From: Mugil cephalus
Taxonomy: Eukaryota; Chordata; Actinopteri; Mugiliformes; Mugilidae
Length of the DNA: 64,000 nucleotides
Reading direction: 5' to 3'
NCBI RefSeq assembly: GCF_022458985.1
Contig: NC_061791.1
Location: 572,501 to 636,500, forward strand
Made by a program: the position numbers and the translations under genes. The notes beneath the pieces are model-generated. The model ran no database searches. It was given only the letters and a program-made list of their open reading frames with translations, and was not told the DNA's origin. Shown here piece by piece: positions 49,740-63,600 of this stretch (position 1 is the first letter of the stretch; every line of letters begins with the position of its first letter).

Positions 49740-51510
49740 TTTGAGGGCTATTGGTCTTTCATCTTCCTCCTCCCGCAGATCAGCTGAGATCAGCTAAAAT
49801 GTTCCTGAATACCTCGTCACTGTTGATCATCCTCTGTTCTGTAATAATTTTTGCTGTTTTCTTCCATATATATGGTAGTTGATGATGAATATCACCAGCC
49901 AGACGTCTCTTTGAGTCAACCAAGTCCATACATGACACACTTGACATTAAAACCCACAGTTTTCATTTTGTCCCTGATTTCTTTTGTCCTGTAACAATCT
50001 ATTAGTAGATGTTCCAGAGTTTCATCCTTGTCACAGTTGGTCATTGGACATTTTTTAGTTGTGACATCACAGCTCCACTGGACTACAGCTGTAACTGGGA
50101 GTCTATCAAGTGAGATCAACCAGACGGTGTCTTTGAGGTTATTGGATGAGTTTATCATTTATGTTTTTAATTATTATTATGTTCAGCCTGGGTTACATAT
50201 TTATAGTCAATAAATTTTTGTTTTTGTCGCTGATTATTTTATAAATGTCCTTGGAGGTGGAACCTGTCCGCTTAATGGTCAGATAATTAACTTCTGTCAT
50301 AAAGTCTCCAAAGAGGAGTTCAAAATAAGGAACATTAGTTCTGGCCCTGCCTCTTAATTTGTTCCAGTGGGATATTTTTACCTTTGTCCAATCAACATTT
50401 CTACTTCGGGCTTCAACAACACTTTTCATAAAAGGGATTTTTAGTTTAATATCACAATCAGGTTCTCCTAGACCACCAGTGTTCTTACTCTTATACATTA
50501 TGTATCTCTTAGTCACTGCTCTGTTTGTTCCCCAAATTAGTTTAGTACAAAGTTTATTTAGGTTCATTATGACTTTTGGTGGAGGAGGAAACACCATACA
50601 TAAGAAGAGGATGTGGGTTTTAACAATATTAACTTGATCAATTATTATAAATTAAATCTGATGAATTGACACATATTTCATTCAATAATTTTCCTTCACG
50701 GCTCACTCTAAACAGTGTATCAGCAATCCTGTCTTCAGCACTTGTGACTGTAATCACCACATAATATTATGTTTAAAATCTCTTTTAAATAATTGCTTCT
50801 TTTTTTTTTTGTTCTTTCAGGCGCTGTGTAAACATTAATAATATTTAACTTCTGGCTGGAGTAGAAAAAGTCTATAAGTACCAGTCTTCCAGGTATGATA
50901 TCCCTGCGTTTTATAATATTTACTGCACTGCTGTTAAAAAACACAGCAACGCCATCAGAGCTGGTCTCACCGATGGAGACTCCACAATGTCCTTTTTGCC
51001 ACATTTGACGACATCGTCGGAGTCGTTGTAAGTTTTGAGACCCAGCTCTTGAACACACAATATATAGGTGAGTGTTCATGACGAAGTCCACTCTTTTTGT
51101 CTCAGTCTGCTGGACTGTAAACCTCTCACATTCCATGAAGCAACTTTTAATAGACACATAGTTGTAGAGAGATAAGGGGTGACTCACTGAGGACTGGGCT
51201 TGTCGTCTTTTCTCTTTTCTCTGCCGCAGGCGGCTGATGGAGCTCGACGCTTTCCTTTAATAAGGTACTCAAAAAGTAAAGTCGTTCCTTGTCTTGACCT
51301 TTTGTCGACTGGGTTAATGTAGTGTGGAGAGGGGAGCGCGTACCTTGTGTTCTCTACTCCAGAAATGTTCTGGTTCTCAAGCGCTGACATAAACTCCCTA
51401 AACCTCTCTGGAAGATTAGTCTTCAGGAAACTTTTCTCTTCTTTTAAATGTTCAGTGTTTGTTGCTGTTATTTGGCTGAAGCCTTTAACTGGAGTGGATT
51501 CCATGGATTC
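49740..51510 (-). mobile_element. Non-LTR retrotransposon (LINE), internally deleted, Tx1/L1-like
   Basis: Minus-strand frames in order: 51184-51504 (106 aa, possibly the upstream region); 50735-51187, AP-endonuclease domain (SDGVAVFFNSSAVN, then PGRLVLIDF and LNIINVYTAPERT); 50193-50597, post-RT thumb/linker (LCTKLIWGTNRAVTKRYIM, GGLGEPD); 49916-50158, C-terminal Cys/His-like region (CPMTNCDKDETLEHLLIDC). The catalytic reverse transcriptase with its YADD box is absent between 50735 and 50600, so over half of ORF2 is deleted. The layout fits the Tx1/L1 branch, which has an N-terminal endonuclease. It lies between CD22-like copy B and H2B copy 2. Confidence 0.65.
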
Positions 51511-51841
51511 TGTTTAGATGATCTCCTACTATGATAAATAAAATGGCATAAACAATAAGCAGTAGCTACCTAATCTTACTAAACTAGTGCAATTTACAGT
51601 CCATAATACTGTACTGTACTCTAGATTTTACAGTACAGTACTTTATTATGACCAGTTTTACTAGTGACTAGTAACACTGGTCATAACAAAATATTAAAAA
51701 CTATTAAATAAATAAATGAAATAAATCCTATTATGTCAGATATTTGAGTTTTTGGCAATGTAATTCAGATGAATGGGGCCTTGAAAATATTTGAAAAAGT
51801 TAAAATAAATCATAAAATAATCTTCTTTTTTTTTTTTCCTG

Positions 51842-51900
51842 GGCTTTGTTTTATCTCTTGTCAGAAAGGTAACATCTTGAAAACCAGCTCAGCCACTCAC
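51842..51900 (+). pseudogene. Decayed second copy of the H2B upstream block near copy 2
   Basis: GGCTTTGTTTTATCTCTTGT, CAGAAAGGTAACATCTTGAA and ACCAGCTCAGCCACTCACAG repeat, in order and diverged, the promoter segment at about 52250-52325. CCAAT has become CCACT. No histone frame is attached. Confidence 0.55.
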
Positions 51901-52314
51901 AGGTCACACAGCCTCGGCTGCAGAAAGGCAGCTTGACTTTTAGAGTTGCTTGAAGAGGTTTGACGACTTTCAAGTAGCTTAAGTAGCTTAAGTAGCTTCT
52001 CCAGTTCATAAGCAAATGAATGGAGCCTCAATAAGGCAGTAAAGATCAGATGAATTAAAACATCAAGAGTCTCAGAGAAATGTAATAAAACCAAACATAG
52101 TCTGTTTAATGCTACACTGGTTGTGGTCAAATGATCCTGTGTAAAGCAGGAATCTAATTTATGTTTATGTCTAGACACAAACACACGCGTCTCAAAAAAA
52201 ATACGATAAAGCATGAATTATTCATCATTAAATAATCTCCATCTTCTCTCTGGTCTTTGTTTCGTCTCCTCCGTCGTTGTGAAAAAAAAGGCGCCATCTT
52301 TGAAACCAGCTCAG

Positions 52315-52352
52315 CCAATCACAGTTGGGCGACCGCGCAGCGTCATTAGCAT
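52315..52352 (+). promoter_or_regulatory. H2B copy 2 promoter: CCAAT and octamer-like elements
   Basis: CCAAT at 52315-52319 and ATTAGCAT at 52345-52352, then TTCAAATAGA at about 52361-52370. The arrangement is the same as in copies 1 and 3. Confidence 0.65.
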
Positions 52353-52369
52353 ACAGTCTGTTCAAATAG

Positions 52370-52796
<427 letters not shown>

Positions 52797-52828
52797 ACAC
52801 TCCTCTACCGCCACCACAACAACACAAA

Positions 52829-52844
52829 GGCTCTTTTAAGAGCC
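52829..52844 (+). terminator. Histone 3' stem-loop of H2B copy 2
   Basis: GGCTCTTTTAAGAGCC followed by ACCC, about 30 bases after the stop codon; intact although the gene frame is disturbed. Confidence 0.9.
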
Positions 52845-53428
52845 ACCCACTGCTACTCAAAGGGCACACTTCTTATGTTAAATAATACAATAATGCCGGA
52901 TAATTGCCAGTCTTTAATCCCTCTTGATGTTATGAAATTTAACTCTGCACAATGAGCCAAAGTTTCCCTGTAAGTGAAGGAGTGGCAATCCATGCTGTGC
53001 ACGTTAAAGCCATATAATAATGATGCATGAAATGTTGTGTATATCACAGACAATATACAAGAAAACGGGTGTTGAGGTGAAAAAAAAAATGAAATGAATT
53101 CACAAACTCAGAATTCAGTACACCAGGACAAGGAAACAAGGGCTTATTACTGTGGGCGTGTGATACGTGTTCTGTGGAGAAAGTGGTGAATGTGGTTTGA
53201 TGTGTGAAGGGCTCACCAGTATTTCAGTCATTTACAGCTGAGGAGAACTTTTTTTTTCTCCTGGGTGGTAATCAAGTAAAATCTTATGGAAATCTGTATG
53301 AAATGAGATGAATAGTAAAATTAGAAACGTTGCGCCATCACCCCGCATGAAGAAAGAATTAACACATCACTGGCCAAATAAACACAGTCACATATAGGTC
53401 AGGATGAGTGTCTTTGAGAGTAGTGGGT

Positions 53429-53444
53429 GGCTCTTAAAAGAGCC
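53429..53444 (-). terminator. Histone 3' stem-loop of H2A
   Basis: Minus strand GGCTCTTTTAAGAGCC, 29 bases after the H2A stop codon. Confidence 0.95.
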
Positions 53445-53473
53445 TTTGGTTTTGGTGGTCGCCAGGTTCATGT

Positions 53474-53869
<396 letters not shown>

Positions 53870-53919
53870 TTATTATTCTGCTCGTAGACACGAATAAACC
53901 CCAAACCTGACGCGTCCTC

Positions 53920-53985
53920 CTTTTATTTCCCTGAATCTGCTCGATGATTGGTCAAACGGGACTGTAGTAGGATCGACCAATGGGC
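53920..53985 (-). promoter_or_regulatory. H2A promoter: two CCAAT boxes and TATA-like element
   Basis: CCAAT on the minus strand at 53947-53951 and on the plus strand at 53977-53981, with GGGAAATAAAAGG (TATA-like, about 53919-53931) closer to the gene. The opposed CCAAT boxes resemble a divergent histone promoter, but no partner gene lies on the other side. Confidence 0.5.
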
Positions 53986-53999
53986 ACTGGCTATATGAT

Positions 54000-55980
54000 G
54001 ACGTTTTACGTATTACGACATTTCCGTTGCACAACGGCTTCAAATTCAAAAAAGGAAAGAAGATGGCGACAATAAACAAAGTTCACTGACATTAATGTTA
54101 TAAAGTCGCTGTGTTTCTTCTTAACTGTATTTGAAACCTTTTACTTCTAGACTGAATTATTTATGTATGAAAATTAGCTTTGTGTTCATATTTTTATATC
54201 TATGGGCTTATATGTAGGTAAATATGACAGACCTCCTTATCACATGTTATATCAATCATGTTGTTAAAGCTGAAAAAAGCTGTTTAAAAAGCGCTAAGCA
54301 TGCAAATAATTTACAATAAAGCTACATTAAAAGAGGCAGATTAAGTAAAACTTTAAAAAATTATTTTAATTAAATAAATATATATATGAAATTAAAAAAA
54401 AGAAAAAAAGAACCATTTGAATTTGTTGGGAAGAATTAATTTTCAGTTCTGGAAATGTAATTAATCTTTAGTCACATTATTGACTCTGATACTTTGCTGT
54501 TGGTATTCAAGGTTTTTAATGAAAACTATCATGAAGGAGACAATACAACTCTTCATTATTAGTTATTATCTATTAAACCTCTAATATGTCAAAATTCAAT
54601 CCCTATAGGTCATGTTCACATTTACTCTGTTTGCCCCTTATCCACTTTATTCACACAGCCATGTTTCCTTCCTCTATGGACACTTTGGAAAGTTTCAAAC
54701 ATTTATAGCAGTTTTTGTACAAATCATGTATCTTTTATTTAGTTTGTTTCTTGTTTTTCATGTCATGCTGCTCATTTACGTTAAATTGCAAATAAAGTTT
54801 TCTGAATCTGAATAGTCAGAGTGTGAACCATACTTTTAATTACGTTATCAAAGTTTAAAGGCTTAAATACAGTAGAAAAAACATTAAACTGAGAGAGATA
54901 TTTTGTTAGTTTACTTCTTTTAATTTTTTATGGATAAATATGATCTTAGACTTAACTATGTTTACTTTATATATTTCAGTTATTTGAATGTTCTCTTTGT
55001 AAGAAGCTGCACCTACATGTGAGCTGTGAAGTTAAAGCTCTAACATCAATACATCATTTGTGGCTGACATATATTTCATAAATCTGTTAACACTAAGTCG
55101 CATGGAGTTATACCATGTCCACTTTAAATATGAGCAGAAACATGCAAGTATAAAAATATATTTATTTACATTTAACAAACAGGAAATGTGCAGAGAATGA
55201 TCAAATACAACGGATGAGCCACAATTTAAAAAACAGAATTCAGAAAAGCTTAACACTGATTGAAACACAAATTTGTCAAGTTTGTGGTATTAACAAAATG
55301 AATAACTTCAGTCACTAAAATAGAACTGGTTGTAATGTTGGTCGATACATGTTGTTACAAACTCTTAAGAACAAATTACGAGAAAAAAAAACAGCTGGTC
55401 TATATCCCTTGAAACAAATGTGAACACAATATAAAATTCAGAGTCACATCAACATGGACAGAAAAATAAATGATATTTCTGATAATATTTACAAATTCAT
55501 CAAATCATAGAACCACTTAATTCAATTTAGCTGGTGGCAACACAACCAATGTGGAGGCAAACATGAACAACAACAAAGCAGAACGGAAGGTTAATGCTCA
55601 TTTTCTGTTACCAGGATCTCTTACTGTTGTGTTGTGTTATTGTGAAGGAGGCTAATGGCTAGCCAGAGTTTGCTAACGAAATTGTGTGGATTGTTTTACA
55701 TCCTACTAAACCCCACAAAACCAGCACCAAGATGTTAATGAACAAAAAAATGTTTATACATGAAGTTAATCATTGCCTCAAACAATTTATCATAAAGTCA
55801 TGAAATGACACCAGAAAAACGTTTAGGATAACTAACCTGGAAGTCAACTTCCATGACAACACATTTCTTGTGTTGTGGAGTCTCTCCCTTGGGAACTCTT
55901 TGGTGGTGGACAGAAGAGAAACCAACTGATGCAGAATTATTATTATTAAAAAAAAAAAATCACAAACTTTTACAGATAGA
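54000..55980. other. Spacer between H2A and H1
   Basis: AT-rich, no gene recognised. About 54610-54816 ends TTGCAAATAAAGTTTTCTGA and has the look of a 3' UTR or LINE-type tail. The part next to H1 may be its 3' UTR. Confidence 0.5.
55161..55166 (-). other. Candidate polyadenylation signal for H1
   Basis: AATAAA on the minus strand, about 855 bases after the H1 stop codon. No histone stem-loop is present between the stop and this point, so polyadenylation is the simplest model. Weak evidence on its own. Confidence 0.3.
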
Positions 55981-56020
55981 TTTCCAGGTAGAACAGAAAG
56001 TGAGACAGGATTGTTGATCT

Positions 56021-56626
56021 TTACTTCTTGGCTGCAGCCTTCTTGGTCTTTACAGCTTTGGGTTTGGCGGCCTTCTTAGCGGCCTTCTTGGGTGTAGCCG
56101 TCTTCTTCACCTCCTTTGCTGCTGGTTTTTGATCAGCTGCTGGTTTCTGGTCTGCTGCTGGTTTCTTGTCTACTGCTGGTTTCTTTGCCTTTGCCTTCTT
56201 CGGGGTTGTTTTAGCTGCTTTAGGTTTCTTGACAGCTGATGGTTTCTTAGCAGCAGCACCTTTCTTGGCTGCAGGTTTCTCAGCTTTGACAGCTGCTTTC
56301 TTCGCCTTCTTCGGCTTGTCGGTGACCTTCGCTGCCTTGAAGGACCCGGAGACCCCGGTTCCTTTAGTCTGGACCAGAGCTCCTTTCCCCACCAGGCTCA
56401 TCACAGAGCGCTTGATCGCGGACCGCTTGTGCTCCACATCGTAGCCCTGAGCGGCCATCGCCTTCTTCAGAGCACTGTAGGAGAGGCCTTTACGGTCCTG
56501 AGAGCCGGCGACTGCTTTCAGGATGATCTCGTCGGTTCTGGGTCCGGACTTCTCCTTCGGTTTGGCCGCTTTCTTCTTCGGGGCTTTGGCCGGAGCGACG
56601 GGTGCAGCTGGGGCGACTTCTGCCAT
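56021..56626 (-). CDS. Linker histone H1, divergent type
   Basis: Binds linker DNA at the nucleosome. The 201-residue protein has an N-terminal [19 protein letters not shown] typical of fish somatic H1. A winged-helix globular domain spans about 27-100 ([19 protein letters not shown]...[15 protein letters not shown]). The Lys/Ala/Pro-rich tail spans about 101-201. The globular domain is unusual: it reads [20 protein letters not shown] where common H1 has SELIVKAVSASKERSGVS, and [18 protein letters not shown] where common H1 has NNSRVKIAVKSLVTKG. The tail holds a KPAADQ repeat near 155-168, bringing acidic residues rarely seen there. Unlike the H2A, H2B and H4 genes here, no GGCTCTTTTAAGAGCC follows. 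It may be a replication-independent or germline/embryo-type variant; the H1 identity itself is firm. Confidence 0.92.
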   Translation of the reverse strand: MAEVAPAAPVAPAKAPKKKAAKPKEKSGPRTDEIILKAVAGSQDRKGLSYSALKKAMAAQGYDVEHKRSAIKRSVMSLVGKGALVQTKGTGVSGSFKAAKVTDKPKKAKKAAVKAEKPAAKKGAAAKKPSAVKKPKAAKTTPKKAKAKKPAVDKKPAADQKPAADQKPAAKEVKKTATPKKAAKKAAKPKAVKTKKAAAKK

Positions 56627-56704
56627 CGTTGCTGTCAGATAGATTGAGTCTGATGAGAGAGATGGGGATTTCCGAGCAAAAACAGGAACTTAAACACACC
56701 ATGA

Positions 56705-56775
56705 GAACCGTATAGACTCAACTGGACCTCCGCCTCAGCGCTGCTCCAGGAACTCAGAGACTCTTGTGTTTTCTT
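56705..56775 (-). promoter_or_regulatory. Possible H1 promoter elements
   Basis: On the minus strand AAACACA (56765-56771), the H1 AC-box word, lies about 55 bases upstream of a TATA-like CTATACG (about 56709-56715). The order fits H1 promoters, but both are short motifs and no CCAAT box lies between. Confidence 0.35.
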
Positions 56776-56979
56776 TTCCACAAAAACGGCTTCAAACTCA
56801 CATATGGAGGAAACTTCAGGATTCAAATCAACTTCAGATGAAAGCGGAGAACTTTCTCTTCCCTCGGAAGCCGCAGAAACTTCAAGACGTGTCTGGATTT
56901 GCTTTGGGAAGCGATTAAACGTCACCTTTGTGCCGCTGAAAGAGCAGCTGCTCCGGGTCTTTTCCCTATGATTTCTCAT

Positions 56980-58985
56980 GTAAATGTTTAAAAAATCACC
57001 AAAAACAAACGAAAATCTGATTAACAGCGAGTAGACATGTTAGTTCACTGGTGAAAACTAAAAAGTGACACGTCCTGCCCAGAACGGTCATTCCAGCAGA
57101 GCCTATTCTCTTCTCTGCAAACACAGTTCAACAGCAGCTCATTGAACTCAACAAAGGCCAGAACGAACTCTCTCTGATTTTAGTTTAATCTCTAAATTAT
57201 ACAAAAACTGACACGTTAAAGGTCAAATGAAGACAATGAAGACAGAGAAAGTAAAAGTAAAAAAAAAAAAAAAAGAAGAAAAAAAACAATGTCTCATACA
57301 TTTATAAATAATAAACACAAAGAGGTATTTCACCTTGTCTAAACATGCTGCTATACATGCAATATTCATACTGGTCACTTTAAATATCCTTAATTGCACT
57401 ACTACCTCTCATCTCATCTTATTTTATTCTTAAATTCTATTTTTTATTTTAACTTGTTATTCTATTTTATATTTCCTATTCTATATTTATATTATTTATA
57501 TATCTCAGGTCTGTACATTTATACCAAGAGCTGCTGAACAGAATTTCGTTGTGCCTTGCACAATGACAATAAAGATTCTTGATTCTTGATGCTTGATATA
57601 TTTAAAACTTTTAAACATAAAAAGCTTAAAGAGTATTAAAATGGATAAAATGCAGAGAAGACATCGACAATACACCAATAATAAAGACAGTTGAATATTT
57701 ATTTTATTCAGGGGGTCAAACATGTGACCTGTGGGTCAGGTGCTAATTTATCCCATAGCATTAATTTGCAAGTGCAAAATTTGAAATCCAGGTTGGTCAC
57801 AGACTATTCTGTAAAAGGAGCGTCCATTTCATGTAAATATTTCCATAATGTTCTTGTTCTAAAATGTTCCAAAGCAGAGGTCTGTTCTTTTTCCTGAGAT
57901 CTGCCGAAATATTATTGAACAGTGTCAGACATGTTCAATAAGTATTAAAAGGTCCACACAGAAATGTCCCATCAGTGTTATTCTGTGACATTATTACATC
58001 GGTTCACACGGGAGCCGATTGTAACTGAAAGCGTCATCCTGCAGGAATCATTATTTTAAATGCATCACAAACACATGAAAGACACAGCTCTCTGTATGTG
58101 GGGCCTCAGTCTGTTGGGCTGTGCTAGTCAAAAGGAACACAAAAAAATTAAATTAAATTGTACACATTTGAGTCCAACACTAGTCGAAAGTTGGGACACA
58201 CTGTCATTAAATTGAATGAGAAGATGTGTCCAGACATTAGTGAATATATTTAGTTTAATATAATATTTTGTCTAATATCTACATGTAGATGAAATAATTT
58301 AGTGGGTTATTTTTTTTTACTTTCCTTCACAAATGTGTATTTCAATTTCCTTAAATACACAACAACATGAATCCAACATATTTTAGTGGGATATGGGGTA
58401 TCTTAATATTGAATACAAAATTATGATAATACTCTATATTTATGAATAACACTAGTTTAATATAGAACACATATAGTAGGTAGGGGGTCCATAATTAATC
58501 TCTTCATCAGTTTGGGTCCTTGGCCTGAAAAAATGTTGAAGACATGTCTCACATGTCTGTGAAGGTTCTCAGTCATCCAAGTGGTAATCCAAAAAGCGTT
58601 GAATAAGGTCAACTAGACTTTCTTCTTCGGTTCTGATAAACCAGTGGAAAATTGAGGTTTAAATGGGAAAACTTGCTTTGCAAAATAAGGTACGCAAAAA
58701 TACTGTTACAGCTAATTAAACTCCACACACATGGGACAGAGCTGCTGAAGCAGCATGACCATATAACATGGTAAAAGCAACAAGTATATCGCTGGCTATG
58801 TACACACACACCTTCACATCCAAGTTGACAATAGCCATATTCACCTTGTTCCTTTCAATCAGACACAACTAAAATACTGGTATCCACAGTCCAAACTCTT
58901 GTGAACACGTACTTCAATATACATGCTATTAATTTACCCCAGTAAAAAATTCCAACATTCATATAAAAACCACGAATAAAGAAAG
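56980..58985. other. Spacer between H1 and H2B copy 3
   Basis: No gene recognised. About 57355-57600 ends TGCACAATGACAATAAAGAT followed by TTCTTGAT repeats, the typical 3' end of a fish L2-like LINE. The remainder is AT-rich and unremarkable. Confidence 0.5.
57355..57600 (+). mobile_element. 3' end of a LINE (L2-like) with short tail repeats
   Basis: Contains AATTTCGTTGTGCCTTGCAC then AATGACAATAAAGATTCTTG and imperfect ATTCTTG units. Only the terminal, non-coding end is present. Confidence 0.55.
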
Positions 58986-59014
58986 GAAAGTGTGCCCTTT
59001 GAGTAGCAGTGGGT

Positions 59015-59030
59015 GGCTCTTAAAAGAGCC
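59015..59030 (-). terminator. Histone 3' stem-loop of H2B copy 3
   Basis: Minus strand GGCTCTTTTAAGAGCC, 32 bases after the stop codon. Confidence 0.95.
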
Positions 59031-59062
59031 TTTGTGTTGTTGTGGTGGCGGTAGAGGAGTCT

Positions 59063-59578
<516 letters not shown>

Positions 59579-59869
59579 TCACAACGACGGAGGAGACGAA
59601 ACAAAGACCAGAGAGAAGATGGAGATTATTTAATGATGAATAATTCATGCTTTATCGTATTTTTTTGAGACGCGTGTGTTTGTGTCTAGACATAAACATA
59701 AATTAGATTCCTGCTTTACACAGGATCATTTGACCACAACCAGTGTAGCATTAAACAGACTATGTTTGGTTTTATTACATTTCTCTGAGACTCTTGATGT
59801 TTTAATTCATCTGATCTTTACTGCCTTATTGAGGCTCCATTCATTTGCTTATGAACTGAAGAAGCTCAA

Positions 59870-60690
59870 TTGAGCATGAGCATGAATTTGACAAGAACTC
59901 AAATATCTAACAGGGAGTGTTTAGGGATTAGGTACTGCTTATTATATATGCATGTTTAATGCTCATTTTATCTGTATCACCTAATTTATCATCTTGTGTA
60001 TATATTATTAAATGATGAATATTTCATGTTTTCTTTTAACTCTTCTGATTTGTATCACATTCTTGAGATGCCTTGTGTCGAGAATCTCCAAAATAAAATA
60101 CAGAGTTTTATTCATAGTAATAAATATAATCTGCTACTTTGAGGTTTATTATCAAAAGTCAAATCTTGTTAATGTCATCATACTGACATCAGAACCATCA
60201 TGAAGCCGCATCTCTCTGTATATTTTAATCTGAACAAATCAATGCCTAAAGGGTTTTTCTACAAACATCTGCAAAATACAGGAACCAAAACCTTCATGGT
60301 CATTTATGGCATCAATGTCATGTTTCCATCATCTGTGTAGAAACTCTCCTTTGAAACTATTGTACTTTTCTCTGAACTTTTAATTCTATTAAAAATAGTC
60401 GGAGACTCTGTGTTTAGACTAATTAGTCATTAACTAGAGAGTTAACATGTTAATACTTTGAGTGGAAACAGTCTTGTTAAATGGACGTTCGTGAAGTTTT
60501 ATGAATTACTGGTTCTGTTCTTCATTATTTATTTATTTTTTTTTTTTTTACATATGTGGATCATGTAAAGAGGAAGGAAGACAGGGTTAACACATTTATT
60601 TCTGGATCAAACCAAAGGACAAACTGTCTTTAAGCCCTGGACCAGGGCTTTAACTCAGACTCTGTTTTACTGATGAATGTGAGTAGCAGC
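59870..60690. other. Spacer between H2B copy 3 and CD22-like copy C
   Basis: AT-rich, no gene recognised. It should hold the promoter of copy C, but no TATA or clear element could be assigned. It is not similar to the sequence just upstream of copies A and B. Confidence 0.5.
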
Positions 60691-60691
60691 G

Positions 60692-63600
60692 ATGAATTTA
60701 ACTACAGCAACGAGTGGATTCTTTGTCTTCATTCTCTCTGTGTCAGGTACTGTACGTCTACATTAATATTTCTAGAAACACCTCATTAAAATCATCACAT
60801 CTGTGCTTCATCAGCTCTGATGAAATAACTCCTATGCAACTGCATTTTGTTATAAACTAAACTAGCAGTCAATGAGTAGAGCTTAAAGATGAACCAGTCA
60901 GGTGTTTGTCAAGTGTGGTCCTAGTTTTAATAAAACCTCAGAGAGAAGAGACAAAACAGAGACTGAGTTCTGGGTCCAAGCACAGTTCAGACTAACTTGG
61001 GGCCACGTGTCACATTTTATGAATTTCAGAGACATTTAAATCTGACATTTAAATATGGTTCTAGTTTCTGATGTTCTCTGTGTTCCAGTGGTTCAGGGTC
61101 AGAATGGTTATGGAATAACTTACACTTCTACTCAGATCTGCGCTGTAAAAGGATCATCAGTGGAAATAATCTGCTCCTACACATACCCATACAGAGTAGA
61201 TGGTGTTACTACGACTGTGGAGGAAAGAGTCTGGTTCAAAGGGTCTGATAAAGAACCTGATGATCTGACCACAGACTCCATGTATTCAGGTCGTGTGACG
61301 CTCAGTCATGATAAGAACATCAGCACTCTGAGAATCTCAGACCTGAGAGAGAGCGACTCAGCTCAGTACAAGTTCAGCTTCACAACAAACCAACCAGGAG
61401 GGAAATATACTGGTTCACCTGGAGTCAATCTGACTGTCACAGGTAAGATTTCATTCATATGATCAACATCTAGCAAACGCTACATGAACATGGCTGAGTG
61501 TCTGAATGTCTGTTGTGTTTCTGTTCTTCCTGCATGAAATCAGATCTCCAGGTGAAGGTATCTCGTAATGATCACGGGGTAGAGTTGAGTTGTCAAAGCA
61601 GATGTCTGATAGAGAAGAATCCTTCCTACATCTGGTACAAAAGTGGAAACCAAATGACCGGTGGAGGATTCAGTCGTTTTGAAGACAACAACTATGACAA
61701 CAGTTATTCATGTGCATTTACAAGATATGAGGATCATCACTCTCCATTAATCTGTAAGTTTTTCCTCAGGTGGTGTTTTAATAGAAACTTACTTCACTTT
61801 AACTGTATATAGTTGTTAACATTGATTGGATATTAATGTCCTGTTCTTACTGTTAATCTGTACAACTCCACTTTCATGCTTGACCTGTCAGGTCTTCCAG
61901 GTAGTAAATACTGCAACAGAGTGAATTACATCAAGAGAAGAATCTGTTCCCCCAAAGGATCATCAGTGAACATTTCTTGTATTTACGCTACTAATAAAAA
62001 CCCAGAGTCAAAGTTGTGGTTCAGTCGTGATCGTAGTCATCAGTGGAAGAATCCCTCACAGCCTGAGGACCTCAGTAAAGACTCTCAGTATTCAGGTCGT
62101 GTTCAAGTCCTAGAAACAACAGGAGGACGCTCCACTCTGAGAATCAGTGACCTGAGAGAGAGGGATTCATCTGAGTATCACTTCAAATTCACAACACAAG
62201 GGTTTGAATGGAGAAGTGTTTTACCAGGAATAACTGTGACTGTCACAGGTACTGATCAACACTAACTGTGTTTGTGGATGTATTTGTAGTTGGACTATTT
62301 CTTCTTCTTGACATTAACATTGTGTTGTCATGTGCAGCTCTGCAGGTGGAGGTGACCAGAATAATATCAGTCCATCAGTTTGATACTGAGGCAGAGCTCA
62401 AGTGTCTCAGCAGCTGCAGTCCAGCTGATCACGTTTCCTACGTCTGGTTCAAGAACAAACAGGAAATCAGCAAACAGCAACTTTCTACTGTTGCAGTCAA
62501 CTTTTCTCCTGGAGACATCGTCTCCTGTGCTTTGAGAGGACATGAGGATCACCAGTCTCCTTCACTGTGTGAGTTTACTTCAACTTCATTCCTCAACAAA
62601 ATGTTTTAAAAGAATTTAAAAAAAAAAGAAAAAAGAAAAAAAAGATCCAAGAATTCATCATGAAGATGCCCCCTCTGGTGAAAAACTGAGAAAATACATC
62701 AGGCAGCAGAAACCAGAGACAAAAAGCCATAGACACATAGAACATCAAAACCAAGTTACATGAACATCTGTGCAGCGTATGGACTGGAAGTCCCAGGTCC
62801 AGGTTTAGAGAATGATCAGTCATCAAAGGCTTGTTGTTGTTGGTTACAGACTGACATGACACTAAAACCATTGAAAGCTGCAGCACAGAAACACAATAGA
62901 GATAATCAAGACTTTGATTTATGATAAATAATCTTAATATTCTCTTTTACAGATCCTCCAAAGCTTCCTTCTGCATCAGTGACTCCTTCTGCTGAGATAG
63001 TGGAGTTCAGTTCAGTGACTGTGACCTGTAGCAGTGATGCTAACCCAGCAGCTAACTACAGCTGGTACAAGGACAAAACTCTGGTCAGTGAAGAACCACA
63101 GCTTGTCTTCAGCTCCATCCAGTCCTCTGACTCTGGAGAGTATCACTGTACAGCTGAGAACGTTCTGGGCACAAGATCATCTGAAAACATTCATATCAAC
63201 GTCAAATGTGAGTTTGTCTTTGTTGAGTTTTTTCTTCCATGGGAAAGTTTCAACTTCTTCCTGATCACTGCTGTAAGAGCCACTAATATAAATTATAGTC
63301 AGTGAAACCCATTCATTGTTAACACTGAGTGATAGGACTCTATTAACTGGTAGTAAATATTTCCTATTAATCCTCCAGACACAGATAAAACAGCAGCTGT
63401 AGGAACGATCACTGCTGTTGTCCTGGCTGTCTCAGTCCTCGCTGTCTCAGTCCTCGCTGTCTTCCTGTGGATCAGGTGATCAGTTCTGTGGCTGTGATCA
63501 CGTTCACTAATGCACCACTCCACCATCAAATGCTTCCATTCACTCTGTATATTTCTTTATTCTCGTATCCAGAAGAAGTAAGTGCTTCACTCAACAGTCT

